DNA of 64,000 nt from Mucilaginibacter mali (GTDB taxonomy: Bacteria > Bacteroidota > Bacteroidia > Sphingobacteriales > Sphingobacteriaceae): the NCBI RefSeq assembly GCF_013283875.1, contig NZ_CP054139.1:2728001-2792000 (forward strand), read 5' to 3'. The notes beneath the pieces are model-generated. The model was not told the origin of the DNA. It was given only the letters and a program-made list of their open reading frames with translations, and did not search any database. Of the stretch, positions 1-7,484 are shown in pieces. Positions within the stretch are counted from its first letter, which is position 1. Each line of letters begins with the position of its first letter. Both the position numbers and the translations under genes were made by a program.

Positions 1-1
1 T

Positions 2-295
2 TCTGCAGCAACGGTAGTAAAAGAGGCCATTAATGCCAACTCAAAATTAAGTACACTTGAAAATATATTATATCGACTTGAAACTGTGGAAGGTGAATAT
101 TTGAAAACTGGCATCACCTCCAAAGCCATTCCTGAAAAAAGATACACCGCAACGTTTATGAAAGATAAAATAATGCGTATATTAGATAAAGGAAGTCGAT
201 CTAATATGTTAAAAAAAGAGCGCAGTATCGTTGAAAGCACACCAGGTCCGCTTAATAAAGAGCCATGGGCTGGTAAATTTCCAACATTTTTTTAA
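2..295 (+). CDS. C-terminal tail of an Rhs-type toxin, GIY-YIG-like nuclease domain (5' end outside window)
   Basis: The frame is already open at the left edge, so only the last 97 residues are visible; a GTG at 86 is internal and not a convincing start. The tail contains LYRLET, then after about eleven residues KTGIT, followed by an Arg (EKRY), a Glu-containing helix (KERSIVE) and an Asn (PGPLNKEPW). This order Y..KTG..R..E..N is what GIY-YIG/URI-type nuclease toxins show, so I infer a DNA- or RNA-cleaving tip. It stops 2 bp before a small acidic-to-neutral protein gene, the normal toxin-immunity arrangement, and the next genes downstream are further Rhs tips. The Rhs core itself would lie upstream of the window, so membership of the Rhs family is inferred from context. 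Confidence 0.55.
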   Translation, partial: SAATVVKEAINANSKLSTLENILYRLETVEGEYLKTGITSKAIPEKRYTATFMKDKIMRILDKGSRSNMLKKERSIVESTPGPLNKEPWAGKFPTFF

Positions 296-297
296 TT

Positions 298-735
298 ATG
301 ATAGGTTATTATATTAGTTGCAGCGATGAAGTCTGTGATATGTTTAAACCGTATGTTTGGGGTAAACATGGCATAGATACAGTTATGAAAATAGAATTAT
401 CAAATGATTATGGAACAGACTTGAATCTTTTACTTATTCAGTATTATGTGGAAGGGAAGTTCAGTAACTATCTGCCAATAGAGCCTAAATTAGGCAATTA
501 CAAGAAAGATAGTAAAGACATAACTATTGCCATTGGTGTTACACGTAAAGGTTTTCATGAGAAGGAAGAATTTGAACGCAGAGAATTCGTTGTGGATAGT
601 ACATTATTAGCTATAAAACTATCTAAAAATAAATTGTTCAAAAAAAAACTAAATATAGATTTTGACAAACTACTTAACGACGTAAAAAGGGTTGCAGACG
701 AGTACTTAAAGTATCCTGAACCCTACTTTCCGTAA
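298..735 (+). CDS. Probable immunity protein for the first toxin tip
   Basis: A 145-residue soluble protein without signal peptide or membrane segment. It begins 2 bp after the toxin stop, so it is almost certainly co-transcribed and probably translationally coupled. I do not recognise its family with certainty. It has an N-terminal beta-rich part (residues 1-85) and a Lys/Asp-rich helical C-terminus (110-140). Function is inferred only from position: each other cassette in this array also has a small unrelated gene directly behind the toxin. It would bind and neutralise the nuclease of the preceding gene in the cytoplasm. Its AT-rich composition matches the toxin tips rather than the Rhs core. 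Confidence 0.6.
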   Translation: MIGYYISCSDEVCDMFKPYVWGKHGIDTVMKIELSNDYGTDLNLLLIQYYVEGKFSNYLPIEPKLGNYKKDSKDITIAIGVTRKGFHEKEEFERREFVVDSTLLAIKLSKNKLFKKKLNIDFDKLLNDVKRVADEYLKYPEPYFP

Positions 736-806
736 CCCACCACCAACTATTTAGCACAAGTCATGTGCAACAGCCACGTCCTCGCTTGTAGTAAACTAAG
801 CAGGTA

Positions 807-847
807 AAACCAACAAACCCAGCCAAATAAGCCGGGTTTGTTGGTTT
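807..847 (+). terminator. Cassette-boundary hairpin, type A (copy 1)
   Basis: Perfect 14-bp inverted arms at 807-820 and 834-847 with a 13-nt loop. It lies between the first immunity gene and the start of the next Rhs core fragment (874). There is no proper T-run behind it, so it may be a weak terminator or an RNA stabiliser. A near-identical hairpin occupies the same place before the third cassette (3180-3220). Confidence 0.55.
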
Positions 848-903
848 GCAAAGGTTTATAAACTTAAATCACGGGCAAACAGTACAACGGCAATATCAGC
901 AAG

Positions 904-2235
904 ATGCTGTACAGCGGTAGCTACAGCGGCAGTAAATCGTTCACCTACGGTTATGATAAGCTGAACCGTTTAATAACGGCCACCTCAACCGGCAATACGC
1001 TGGATGAAGGACTGACCTACGACGTGATGGGCAATATCACCAACCTGACCAGGGGCGGGCAAAGCTATTCTTCGCTCACCTACGGATATATGGGTAATCA
1101 ACTAACCGGCGTAACAGGAAGTAGTTTTACCACAAGAAGCTACGCTTACGATGGCAACGGCAATGCTACCAGTGATGGGGGTAGTAAGAGCATCGACTAC
1201 AACCTTTTAAATCTGCCAAGGAAAGTACGTAACGGCAGTACTGAACTAGCCAATTATACCTATGATGCCACGGGCAACAAGCTGAGCAATGTCAGCACAA
1301 GTGCCGGGATGAATGACGGTACCTGGGAGTATATCGATGGGATTGTTTACCACAATGGGTCTGTTGCTTTTATCTCGACCGAAGAAGGAAGGGCTGTACC
1401 CAATGGCGGCGGCAACTACACTTACCAGTACAACTTAAAAGACCATTTGGGGAATGTGCGCTCTACGTTCTATAACAATAGTGGCACAGCTACCGTTTTG
1501 CAGGAGGATGAATATTATTCATTCGGGTTAAGGCATGGTTTGTATGATGCATCAACTAATAATCGTTACCTTTATAATGGAAAGGAGTTGCAGACTGACC
1601 TGGCTAACCAGTATGATTATGGCGCAAGGTTCTATGATCCTGTGATTGGGAGGTGGACGAGTGTTGATCCGTTGGCGGAGAAGTCGAGGAGGCTTAGTCC
1701 ATATGTTTATGCAGATAATAATCCGATAAGATTCATCGACCCTGACGGGATGGCGACGGATAGTGTTAACAAAAAGAACACAAAGGAGACATCGTATTGG
1801 GGTGTAGGCTCCTATACTATTACCTTTGAAAACGGAATGAAATATCATGGCAAAGGGCCATACGAAAGGGCAAGAGCGTCTGCGAAAAGGATCGGGAAAG
1901 CAAATGATACTAAAGTGGCTGAAGATGGGATAGATTGGGAGCCAGCGGCGAGTGATAAACAAGCATTCAAAGACGAAGATGATAGGATGAATACTGATGA
2001 GGGTGGACACAAAAGTAATGACAATTATAATAAACGTGCTTCACCAGGTAAGGCGATTAAAGAACAAGAAAAAAGAAGTGCTGACCTTGGAGAGTCAAGC
2101 ACTTCGTCGACGTCAAATAGTAATTCTTCCCACCAATCGACTGGATTACAGCCAGGAGTGAAAGCAGGAAGCGTAGCGGTGGGTACTGTTACGCTGATTA
2201 TAGTGATGATTTTATTATCACCTGTCGGGGTATAA
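904..2235 (+). CDS. Truncated Rhs core fused to a GIY-YIG/URI-like toxin tip (displaced cassette 1)
   Basis: 443 residues from the first ATG. The homologous core actually begins at 874 (GKQYNGNISK), and a stop at 865-867 closes the frame just upstream. Residues 1-282 are an Rhs repeat-associated core with YD-type repeats ([16 protein letters not shown]) and the hallmark region [31 protein letters not shown] ending at DPDG (279-282). No signal peptide, no N-terminal Rhs shell and no ribosome site, so it is probably not expressed as it stands. The tip (283-443) has YTITFENG..KYHGKG, an Arg-rich helix, FKDEDDRM and NKRASPG, a pattern like GIY-YIG/URI nuclease toxins. A hydrophobic stretch (about 420-440) ends the protein, which is odd for a cytosolic nuclease. 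Core identification is firm, tip class is tentative. Confidence 0.75.
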   Translation: MLYSGSYSGSKSFTYGYDKLNRLITATSTGNTLDEGLTYDVMGNITNLTRGGQSYSSLTYGYMGNQLTGVTGSSFTTRSYAYDGNGNATSDGGSKSIDYNLLNLPRKVRNGSTELANYTYDATGNKLSNVSTSAGMNDGTWEYIDGIVYHNGSVAFISTEEGRAVPNGGGNYTYQYNLKDHLGNVRSTFYNNSGTATVLQEDEYYSFGLRHGLYDASTNNRYLYNGKELQTDLANQYDYGARFYDPVIGRWTSVDPLAEKSRRLSPYVYADNNPIRFIDPDGMATDSVNKKNTKETSYWGVGSYTITFENGMKYHGKGPYERARASAKRIGKANDTKVAEDGIDWEPAASDKQAFKDEDDRMNTDEGGHKSNDNYNKRASPGKAIKEQEKRSADLGESSTSSTSNSNSSHQSTGLQPGVKAGSVAVGTVTLIIVMILLSPVGV

Positions 2236-2256
2236 TTTATGAATTAAATATATTTT

Positions 2257-3120
2257 ATGGCTATAATTCGAATAGCGGGCTTTAAGGTCTATGCTAATTT
2301 AGATGGCACAAAATCAATTATTATTGATTCTGATAATATCGATGCGTGTATGCGTATCTATGCTGAAAATCATTTAGAGGGTGTTGCTATTACAACTTCC
2401 CATGATTATAAACTTGATAATGTTGACTTTCTATCCCGATATCCAGATATAAAACATCTTTCCATATCAGATGGAATCACTGATATTAGTGCAATTCATT
2501 TATTAGGAAAACTAAAATCATTAGTTGTGTCAGGAAAAAACAGGAAGATCGATTTTTTTTACTTTCCTTTACTTGAAAAACTATCTATAGATTGGAGTGT
2601 TCATTTTTCAAATATGGATAATTGCAAGCATTTGAGTACTTTATCACTTTATAATTACAATCCTAAAACTAAAGACTGTTTAGGTATATCTAATCTCCAT
2701 TGGATTAAAAACCTGGAAATTACACAGTCGCCAATTCATTCACTAAATGGTTTAGATAAATTTAACCAACTTAAAGAATTGAAAATTAATTATTGCAGTA
2801 AATTGGAAGTACTATGCTGTTTGGAAAAAAGCAAAGAAACCCTGATTGCCTTTCTTTGTGACCATTGCAAGTCAATTAATAACCACGAATATGTCACAGC
2901 GTTTCGTCATTTAAGTATATTAGCATTCAATGATGGAGGAACGATACCATCATTAAAATTCATAAAAAAAATATCTTCACTAAAAAATTTTAGGTTTGTC
3001 GGTACAGATGTTGCCGATGGCGATATGACACCTTGCATAGGTTTGGACTACGTTGGATTCTCTGACAAGAGACACTTTTCACATACAATGAAACAAATAA
3101 ATAATCTTTCAAAAACTTAA
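2257..3120 (+). CDS. Leucine-rich-repeat protein, probable immunity protein of cassette 1
   Basis: 287 residues starting 21 bp after the toxin gene. From about residue 60 the protein shows irregular leucine-rich repeats of roughly 20-25 residues (for example IKHLSISDGITDISAIHLL, LKSLVVSG, LEKLSID, LKELKINYC), the curved solenoid typical of protein-binding LRR proteins. It has no signal peptide or membrane segment. Position directly behind a toxin tip makes immunity the best guess, with the LRR solenoid as the toxin-binding surface; LRR and other solenoid proteins are known among polymorphic-toxin immunity proteins, but I cannot name a specific family. Several Cys residues cluster at 185-205 (KLEVLCCLEK, FLCDHCK), without a clear metal-site spacing. 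Confidence 0.6.
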   Translation: MAIIRIAGFKVYANLDGTKSIIIDSDNIDACMRIYAENHLEGVAITTSHDYKLDNVDFLSRYPDIKHLSISDGITDISAIHLLGKLKSLVVSGKNRKIDFFYFPLLEKLSIDWSVHFSNMDNCKHLSTLSLYNYNPKTKDCLGISNLHWIKNLEITQSPIHSLNGLDKFNQLKELKINYCSKLEVLCCLEKSKETLIAFLCDHCKSINNHEYVTAFRHLSILAFNDGGTIPSLKFIKKISSLKNFRFVGTDVADGDMTPCIGLDYVGFSDKRHFSHTMKQINNLSKT

Positions 3121-3179
3121 GTAATGTGGCCTCCCTCCGCTACCGCAAGCGTCCCCGCTTGTGGTAAACTAAGCAGTTA

Positions 3180-3220
3180 AAACCAACAAACCCGGCTTAT
3201 TTGGCCGGGTTTGTTGGTTT
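3180..3220 (+). terminator. Cassette-boundary hairpin, type A (copy 2)
   Basis: Perfect 17-bp arms (3180-3196 and 3204-3220) with a 7-nt loop, followed by the same short A-rich stretch and core start as copy 1 at 807-847. The two copies share flanking sequence on both sides (including a 'ttgt.gtaaactaagcag' stretch upstream), so the boundary itself was duplicated with the cassette. Confidence 0.6.
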
Positions 3221-3276
3221 ACAAAGGTTTGTAAACTTAAATCACCGGCAAACAGTACAACGGCAATATCAGCAAG

Positions 3277-4794
3277 ATGCTGTACAGCGGTAGCTACAGC
3301 GGCAGTAAATCGTTCACCTATGGTTATGATAAGCTGAACCGTTTAATAACGGCCACCTCAACCGGGAATACGCTGGATGAAGGCCTCACCTACGATGTAA
3401 TGGGCAATATCACCAACCTGACCAGGGGCGGGCAAAGTTACAATAGCCTTACTTACGGTTACACCGGCAACCAGCTGACCGGTGTAAGCGGTACCAGTTT
3501 CACCACCAGAAGCTACGCTTACGATGGCAATGGCAATGCCACAAGCGATGGCGGTAGTAAGAGCATCGACTACAACCTTTTAAACCTGCCCCGGAAAGTT
3601 AGAAACGGCAGCACCGAACTGGCCAATTATACCTATGATGCCACGGGCAGGAAGCTGAGCAATACCAGTACCGCCAGCGGGATGAATGATGGTACCTGGG
3701 AGTATATCGACGGGATCGTTTACCACAATGGTTCAGTGGCTTTTATCTCCACTGAAGAAGGACGCGCTGTCCCCAATGGCGGTGGTAACTATGTTTACCA
3801 ATACAACTTAAAAGATCATTTGGGCAATGTACGTTCTACCTTTTACAGTAATAGTGGCACAGCTACCGTTTTACAGGAGGATGAGTATTATTCATTCGGG
3901 TTAAGACATGGGCTTTACGATGCATCTAACAATAATCGCTATCTTTATAATGGAAAGGAGATACAGACTGACCTGGCCAACCAGTATGATTATGGGGCGA
4001 GGTTTTATGATCCGGTGATTGGGAGATGGACGAGTGTGGATCCGTTAGTAGAGGCGGGACAGGAGTTTGGAACACCATATGGATATGTGTTTGACGATCC
4101 TGTAAAGAATACTGATCCTGATGGAAGAGCACCAGACGATGATCCTCCGGGCGCACTTTCAATGACAGGCAATTTTGTAAAAGGGTTGGGGCAATCAGCC
4201 TGGGGAACGGTGACAGGAGTATATCAGGCTGTTAGACACCCAATCAATACTTTGCGAGGCATTGCGGATTTGGGTACGCCTATGGGTGCCGCTAATATGG
4301 CTACTGCATCAGCAATGACCGTTGATAAGTTTCAAAATGGTAACGGCGATGTCAAAGCTAATATGATTGGCAATGGCGTTGGTGATGTTGCTCAACTGTT
4401 TATTGGAGCAGGTGAAGTTAAGTTTACTGCTAATGTTTTAAAAAGTGTTAAAGATGCTGAGATCATTGTTGATATCAATAAAGCGTCAAAAATATCTAAA
4501 GCCGAAGCAAGAGCAGCAAAGCTTAGCGAGGTAGCCAGGGACGGCAAGGACTTTACAAAAGCAGGAAAAGAAGCAGTAATAGACCTAAACGCAGCACATA
4601 ACGATGGGAAGGTCATTTGCATGGGGTGTAAAGTGGAAACGCTTCCGGCAACTCAATCAAAAAAAGGCGTAACTCATTCACCTCTTGAAAGGCGTGTCGA
4701 CCATAAGATACCCAAATCAAAAGGTGGAAGCGGAACGCCAGATAACGGCCAAGTATTGTGTGATGCATGTAATTTAAAAAAGAGTAATAATTAA
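3277..4794 (+). CDS. Truncated Rhs core fused to an HNH nuclease toxin tip (displaced cassette 2)
   Basis: 505 residues from the first ATG; core homology starts at 3247. Residues 1-283 are the same Rhs core fragment as in the neighbours, ending DPDGR (280-284). Residues 284-440 are a Gly/Ala-rich linker or pre-toxin region. The tip carries a clear HNH/zinc-finger nuclease: CMGC (about 448-451), the DH pair in RRVDHKIPKSKGGSG (about 474), the central Asn in TPDNGQ, then CDAC followed by LKKSNN at the very end. The two CxxC pairs bind a structural zinc and the DH supplies the metal-binding histidine, so the tip should cut DNA. The DUF4265 gene starts 3 bp later. As with the other cassettes, no N-terminal Rhs part or ribosome site is present. 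Confidence 0.85.
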   Translation: MLYSGSYSGSKSFTYGYDKLNRLITATSTGNTLDEGLTYDVMGNITNLTRGGQSYNSLTYGYTGNQLTGVSGTSFTTRSYAYDGNGNATSDGGSKSIDYNLLNLPRKVRNGSTELANYTYDATGRKLSNTSTASGMNDGTWEYIDGIVYHNGSVAFISTEEGRAVPNGGGNYVYQYNLKDHLGNVRSTFYSNSGTATVLQEDEYYSFGLRHGLYDASNNNRYLYNGKEIQTDLANQYDYGARFYDPVIGRWTSVDPLVEAGQEFGTPYGYVFDDPVKNTDPDGRAPDDDPPGALSMTGNFVKGLGQSAWGTVTGVYQAVRHPINTLRGIADLGTPMGAANMATASAMTVDKFQNGNGDVKANMIGNGVGDVAQLFIGAGEVKFTANVLKSVKDAEIIVDINKASKISKAEARAAKLSEVARDGKDFTKAGKEAVIDLNAAHNDGKVICMGCKVETLPATQSKKGVTHSPLERRVDHKIPKSKGGSGTPDNGQVLCDACNLKKSNN

Positions 4795-4797
4795 AAA

Positions 4798-5229
4798 ATG
4801 AGAAATAAAATAACTATCACATATCGCGACTTAAAAGGTGAAATAGCAGAAGAAACTATATGGGCAGAACTTGTAAATAACGAATATTATAAAATCGATA
4901 ACATTCCTTTTTTTGCTCCCAATTTGGCATACAATGATATAATAAGCGTCGAAGAGGATGATGGGGTTTTATATTTTAATACTCTTATAAAATCATCAAT
5001 GCATACAACAATCCAGATAATATTTTTTGACAGGCATAAAGAAAGTGAAGTGCTAAAAAAAATCGAAGAAATGGGTTGTGCGTGGGAGGGAATGCAAGGC
5101 GGAGCTTATTATGCGGTTGATGTGCCTCCGAATATAAACTACAATAGTATTAAGGTTTTTTTAGACGAACAACAGCAAAATTTAGTTTTAGATTATAAGG
5201 AGGCGTGTTTGGGTAATGTATCAAAATAG
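4798..5229 (+). CDS. DUF4265-family protein, probable immunity to the HNH toxin
   Basis: 143 residues, starting 3 bp after the toxin. The pattern ETIWAELVNNEYYKIDNIPFFA, YNDIISVEEDDG, MGCAWEGMQGGAYYAVDVPP and a C-terminal FLDE is that of DUF4265, a small alpha/beta family often found beside polymorphic toxins and in contact-dependent competition loci. No signal or membrane segment. The last codons (GNVSK and stop) lie inside the boundary repeat that begins at 5214, so the stop codon of this gene is supplied by repeat DNA; the original C-terminus may have been replaced or trimmed by the recombination that placed the repeat. Confidence 0.75.
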   Translation: MRNKITITYRDLKGEIAEETIWAELVNNEYYKIDNIPFFAPNLAYNDIISVEEDDGVLYFNTLIKSSMHTTIQIIFFDRHKESEVLKKIEEMGCAWEGMQGGAYYAVDVPPNINYNSIKVFLDEQQQNLVLDYKEACLGNVSK

Positions 5230-5351
5230 TTGGTAGTTATTTAGCTGTTTGAAAATCAACGCTATCGCTTTGATGGCATATTTAAATTTCTTAAAAGCGG
5301 GTGATATTAAGTTATCATCTGTTCAAGCCCAACCAAGTGTTGGGCTTTTTT
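5214..5351 (+). repeat. Cassette-end repeat R, copy 1, ending in a rho-independent terminator
   Basis: A roughly 138-bp sequence that recurs at 7268-7370 and 11549-11690, always behind an immunity gene. It starts 'taatgtatcaaaatag', carries no long frame, and ends in a textbook terminator: 9-bp arms 5325-5333 and 5339-5347, loop caagt, then a T-run. The next Rhs core fragment starts 14 bp later at 5365. It therefore marks the right border of a cassette and stops read-through into the next one. Confidence 0.8.
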
Positions 5352-5394
5352 ATTTCTTTGTCTTGGCAAACAGTACAACGGCAATATCAGCAAA

Positions 5395-6894
5395 ATGCTG
5401 TACAGCGGTAGCTACAGCGGCAGCAAATCGTTCACCTATGGTTATGATAAGCTGAACCGTTTAATAACGGCCACCTCAACCGGGAATACGCTGGACGAAG
5501 GCCTCACCTACGATGTGATGGGCAACATCACCGCTTTGACCCGCGGCGGGCAAAGCTATTCTTCGCTCACTTACGGCTACACCGGCAACCAGCTGACCGG
5601 TGTAAGCGGTACCAGTTTTACAACCAGAAGCTACGCTTACGATGGTAACGGCAATGCTACCAGTGATGGGGGTAGTAAGACCATTAATTACAACTTGCTC
5701 AACCTGCCAAGAAAAGTAAGGAACGGCAGCACCGAACTGGCCAATTATACCTATGATGCCACCGGCAACAAGCTGAGCAATACCAGTATCGCCAGCGGGA
5801 TGAATGATGGTACCTGGGAGTATATCGACGGGATCGTTTACCACAACGGGTCAGTGGCTTTCATCAGTACCGAAGAAGGCAGGGCTGTTCCAGCCGGTGG
5901 GGGCAACTACACTTATCAGTACAACTTAAAAGACCATTTGGGGAATGACCGGGTGAGCTTTTACAGTAACAGTGGCACAGCTACTGTTTTGCAGGAGGAT
6001 GAATATTATTCATTCGGCCTAAGACACGGACTTTACGATGCTTCTAACAATAATCGTTATCTTTATAATGGAAAGGAGATACAGACTGACCTGGCCAACC
6101 AGTATGATTATGGGGCGAGGTTTTACGATCCGGTGATTGGAAGGTGGACGAGTGTGGATCCGCTGGTTGAAATGGGGCAAGAAAGTGTAAACCCATATGG
6201 GTACGTTTTTGATGATCCCGTTAAGTTTAGAGACCCCGACGGTAGAGTTCCTGATATAACAATTGATGGTGCTAATAATTCAAGTGTTACTATCAAAACA
6301 GATTTGATAGATGTTAGGGTCAACGCTAGCTCATTAGTCGATTTTGGAGGTAAGTATACCTTAAACGGTGATGCAATATTAGGCGCAGCTTTAGATATTG
6401 TTGGTATATTTGATCCTACTCCAATTTCAGATGGTATTGCAGCCGGTAGGTCATGGAGTAAAGGTGATTATGGCGATGCAATTATCAGCGGACTTGGGGC
6501 GGTACTTCCTTATGCAGGGGACTTGGCCAAATCAGGTAAAATTAAGAAAGATGTTAAAATTGTTGAGGAGGCGGTTGACGCTGTACGAACGGAAGAAAAA
6601 GCTGCAGTAAAAGTTGAGACTGCTTATAAAAGGCCGAGTGGCGCGACAACCAAAGAACAAAGAGCAGCCGTTCAAGGAAAACCTTGCGTAAAATGTGGAG
6701 CGCAAGACGGAAAAAGAATTGCTGGTCATAAGAAAGCCTTGGTTAAGGAGTATTATGAAACTGGTAAAATTGATAAAAAAAGAATGAGAGAGGTAGATGC
6801 TGTACAATCAGAATGTGCTACTTGCTCACCCCGTGAAGGTGCGGAAATGAGTAAATATTCAAAAGAACAAAAAAAGGCAAATGGATTGGATTAA
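5395..6894 (+). CDS. Truncated Rhs core fused to a zinc-binding HNH-like toxin tip (displaced cassette 3)
   Basis: 499 residues from the first ATG; core homology begins at 5365. Residues 1-283 are the Rhs core fragment ending DPDGR. Residues about 285-400 form a pre-toxin region ([43 protein letters not shown]) that is shared almost completely with the next cassette. The tip proper (about 412-499) has CVKCG at 430, [14 protein letters not shown], and CATC at about 475 followed by [10 protein letters not shown]. Two CxxC pairs around a conserved GHK suggest a zinc-stabilised HNH-like nuclease; the exact Pfam family is not certain to me. The immunity gene starts inside its last codons (14-bp overlap). 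Confidence 0.75.
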   Translation: MLYSGSYSGSKSFTYGYDKLNRLITATSTGNTLDEGLTYDVMGNITALTRGGQSYSSLTYGYTGNQLTGVSGTSFTTRSYAYDGNGNATSDGGSKTINYNLLNLPRKVRNGSTELANYTYDATGNKLSNTSIASGMNDGTWEYIDGIVYHNGSVAFISTEEGRAVPAGGGNYTYQYNLKDHLGNDRVSFYSNSGTATVLQEDEYYSFGLRHGLYDASNNNRYLYNGKEIQTDLANQYDYGARFYDPVIGRWTSVDPLVEMGQESVNPYGYVFDDPVKFRDPDGRVPDITIDGANNSSVTIKTDLIDVRVNASSLVDFGGKYTLNGDAILGAALDIVGIFDPTPISDGIAAGRSWSKGDYGDAIISGLGAVLPYAGDLAKSGKIKKDVKIVEEAVDAVRTEEKAAVKVETAYKRPSGATTKEQRAAVQGKPCVKCGAQDGKRIAGHKKALVKEYYETGKIDKKRMREVDAVQSECATCSPREGAEMSKYSKEQKKANGLD

Positions 6895-7222
6895 CGAACA
6901 ACGATTGTTATGTCAACGTTATGGCTCAATATACACAGAGTCTCCAGAATATATGAAGATAGGTATATCTTTAAATGTCAAAGACGGAATTTATCCTATT
7001 CACGGTTTAAGACATCCTATAGAACGCGACACTACTGGATGGTATATTTGGGCTGGAGAGTATTCGGAAGATCCAGAATTCTTTGTATCGCTTCATGTTA
7101 TACACCTTAACGAGTGGTGTCCTGAAGTGGCTAAGTTTTTAGGATTATCCCCTGGCTGGAGATTTTTGTCTGCTCCAAATTATGAAGACGTTTGGGAAGA
7201 TTTATCGCTTCTTGATATTTGA
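6881..7222 (+). CDS. Imm33/DUF2185-like immunity protein of cassette 3
   Basis: 113 residues. The block [16 protein letters not shown], a following H-x2-HLNEWCPEV, and [17 protein letters not shown] resembles immunity proteins of the Imm33 (DUF2185) type; I hold this name with moderate confidence. The start ATG overlaps the last 14 bp of the toxin gene, so translation is likely coupled and the two proteins would be made together. No signal peptide. It is expected to sit in the cytoplasm and bind the zinc-nuclease tip of the preceding gene. An overlapping frame at 6910 is a shadow of this gene. Confidence 0.65.
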   Translation: MDWINEQRLLCQRYGSIYTESPEYMKIGISLNVKDGIYPIHGLRHPIERDTTGWYIWAGEYSEDPEFFVSLHVIHLNEWCPEVAKFLGLSPGWRFLSAPNYEDVWEDLSLLDI

Positions 7223-7267
7223 TTAAGTGGTAATGTATCAAAATAGTGGGCAGAAATTAAACAATGG

Positions 7268-7370
7268 TGATGCATCAAAATAGTTGGTAGTTATTTAGCT
7301 GTTTGAAAATCAACGCTATCGCTTTGATGGTATATTTAAATTTCTTAAAAGCGGGTGATACTTGGGTATC
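7268..7370 (+). repeat. Cassette-end repeat R, copy 2 (right end replaced)
   Basis: Matches copies 1 and 3 from 'atcaaaatagttggtag' to 'cttgggtatc', then departs at about 7371 into a GC-rich stretch and a different terminator (7414-7436). A second short piece of the repeat start ('taatgtatcaaaatagtggg') occurs just before it at about 7231, so the left edge is partly duplicated, a sign of repeated recombination here. Confidence 0.75.
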
Positions 7371-7413
7371 CCCCCACGCTGGTGCGCGCGTGCCGCGCGT
7401 ACCTCTGTTACCC

Positions 7414-7440
7414 AGCCCTGCCCGCAAAGCAGGGCTTTTC
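7414..7440 (+). terminator. Terminator before cassette 4 core
   Basis: Arms agccctgc (7414-7421) and gcagggct (7429-7436), loop ccgcaaa, then tttt. It takes the place of the agcccaac-type terminator found in the other copies of repeat R and stands 18 bp before the core start at 7455. Confidence 0.7.
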
Positions 7441-7484
7441 ATTTAACAAGTACCGGCAAACAGTACAACGGCAATATCAGCAAA

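Noticed and set aside
86..295. Independent 69-residue gene starting at GTG 86
   Set aside because: The frame is open without interruption to the window edge and the GIY-YIG-like motif begins before position 86, so this is the tail of a longer toxin.
5249..5455. 68-residue frame over the repeat R and core start
   Set aside because: It runs through the cassette-end repeat and terminator and is out of frame with the Rhs core; not a gene.
7362..7484. Possible longer start of the cassette 4 Rhs fragment (41 extra residues)
   Set aside because: The extension crosses a terminator hairpin and repeat DNA, has no similarity to the Rhs core, and the other cassettes have their core start at the equivalent of 7455. 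It is open by chance.
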